A DNA stretch of 5,889 nt from an uncultured Planctomycetales bacterium. GTDB taxonomy: Bacteria > Planctomycetota > Planctomycetia > Isosphaerales > Isosphaeraceae. A model generated the notes under the pieces. The model did no database searches and had not been told where the DNA came from. It saw only the letters and a list, made by a program, of their open reading frames with translations. A program made the position numbers and the translations under genes. Position 1 is the first letter of the stretch, and the number at the start of each line of letters is the position of its first letter. Location: positions 1-5,889 of the forward strand of contig CALKTZ010001282.1 in NCBI GenBank assembly GCA_937997355.1. Direction: 5' to 3'. Positions 5,765-5,889 of this stretch are shown in pieces.

Positions 5765-5790
5765 AAAAAATGGACATCGGTGATGTCCAT
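5765..5790 (-). terminator. Nine-base-pair hairpin with T tract on the minus strand
   Basis: ATGGACATC (5770-5778) and GATGTCCAT (5782-5790) pair perfectly around a three-base loop. On the minus strand the stem is followed by TTTTT, giving a compact intrinsic-terminator shape for transcription entering from the right. No minus-strand gene is seen immediately to the right within the window, so its client, if any, lies beyond the end. On the plus strand it has no T tract. Confidence 0.4.
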
Positions 5791-5864
5791 ACGAAGAGAT
5801 TGTAAATTCCCTGTGTGCATGGTGTTTTCCGGTTGTCCGGGTTCCCCCGAGGATATACAGTGAA

Positions 5865-5889
5865 ATGCAGATGAGGGGGACCCCGGCGA
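5865..5889 (+). CDS. Possible start of a gene cut by the window end
   Basis: An ATG at 5865 (or in-frame at 5871) opens a frame reading MQMRGTPA to the window end. GAGGA at 5849-5853 lies 11 bases upstream, a slightly long but possible ribosome-site spacing. Eight codons are too few to identify a product or confirm that this is coding. Confidence 0.25.

Larger units (their letters stand above)
5585..5864. other. Non-coding region rich in short palindromes
   Basis: No convincing gene is visible. Four perfect or near-perfect inverted repeats are packed into 5722-5790. A 61-codon TTG-initiated reading frame (5678-5863) has no clear ribosome site and is not called. A TAGAAT at 5671-5676 resembles a -10 box but lacks a good -35 partner. 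Confidence 0.5.

Noticed and set aside
5678..5863. 61-codon frame starting with TTG
   Set aside because: No Shine-Dalgarno site, no recognisable motif, and it runs through the palindrome cluster.
1..5889. Search for CRISPR, tRNA, insertion sequence, prophage or defence system
   Set aside because: No regularly spaced repeats, cloverleaf, transposase motif or defence protein domain was recognised on either strand.

Overview
The window looks like chromosomal DNA of a planctomycete, most likely a GC-rich member of the Isosphaeraceae or Gemmataceae. The main reason is the second gene. It encodes an ECF sigma factor of the planctomycete-expanded type, with a membrane segment and a long C-terminal extension fused behind the sigma domains. 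High GC, low gene density and uncharacterised neighbours fit, but the genus is a guess.

Layout from left to right. Positions 40-774 (+) encode a stand-alone NAD(P)H-hydrate epimerase (NnrE, YjeF N-terminal type). A 14-base inverted repeat ending in six T (743-801) straddles its stop codon and probably terminates it. Positions 833-3238 (+) encode the ECF sigma factor with one membrane span, a helical middle region and a thioredoxin/TlpA-like C-terminal domain that has lost its CxxC site. Positions 3239-3468 are non-coding between convergent genes. They hold a GC-rich hairpin, a REP-like palindrome with A/T tracts that may terminate transcription, and a 19-base direct repeat. Positions 3469-4455 (-) encode an uncharacterised soluble protein with conserved-looking Cys and His motifs. 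Positions 4456-4795 are the non-coding region between divergent genes and carry several short inverted repeats. Positions 4796-5584 (+) encode a five-span membrane protein with a BamE/SmpA-like C-terminal domain. Positions 5585-5889 are mostly non-coding, with a cluster of short perfect palindromes and possibly the start of another gene at the very end.

There is little sign that these genes form one pathway. The apparent terminator between nnrE and the sigma gene, and the convergent and divergent orientations further right, suggest four separate transcription units. I see no CRISPR array, tRNA, rRNA, transposase, phage gene or recognisable defence system. The most unusual items are the membrane-tethered sigma factor with a dead redoxin domain and no visible anti-sigma gene, the uncharacterised Cys/His protein, and the REP-like palindrome.
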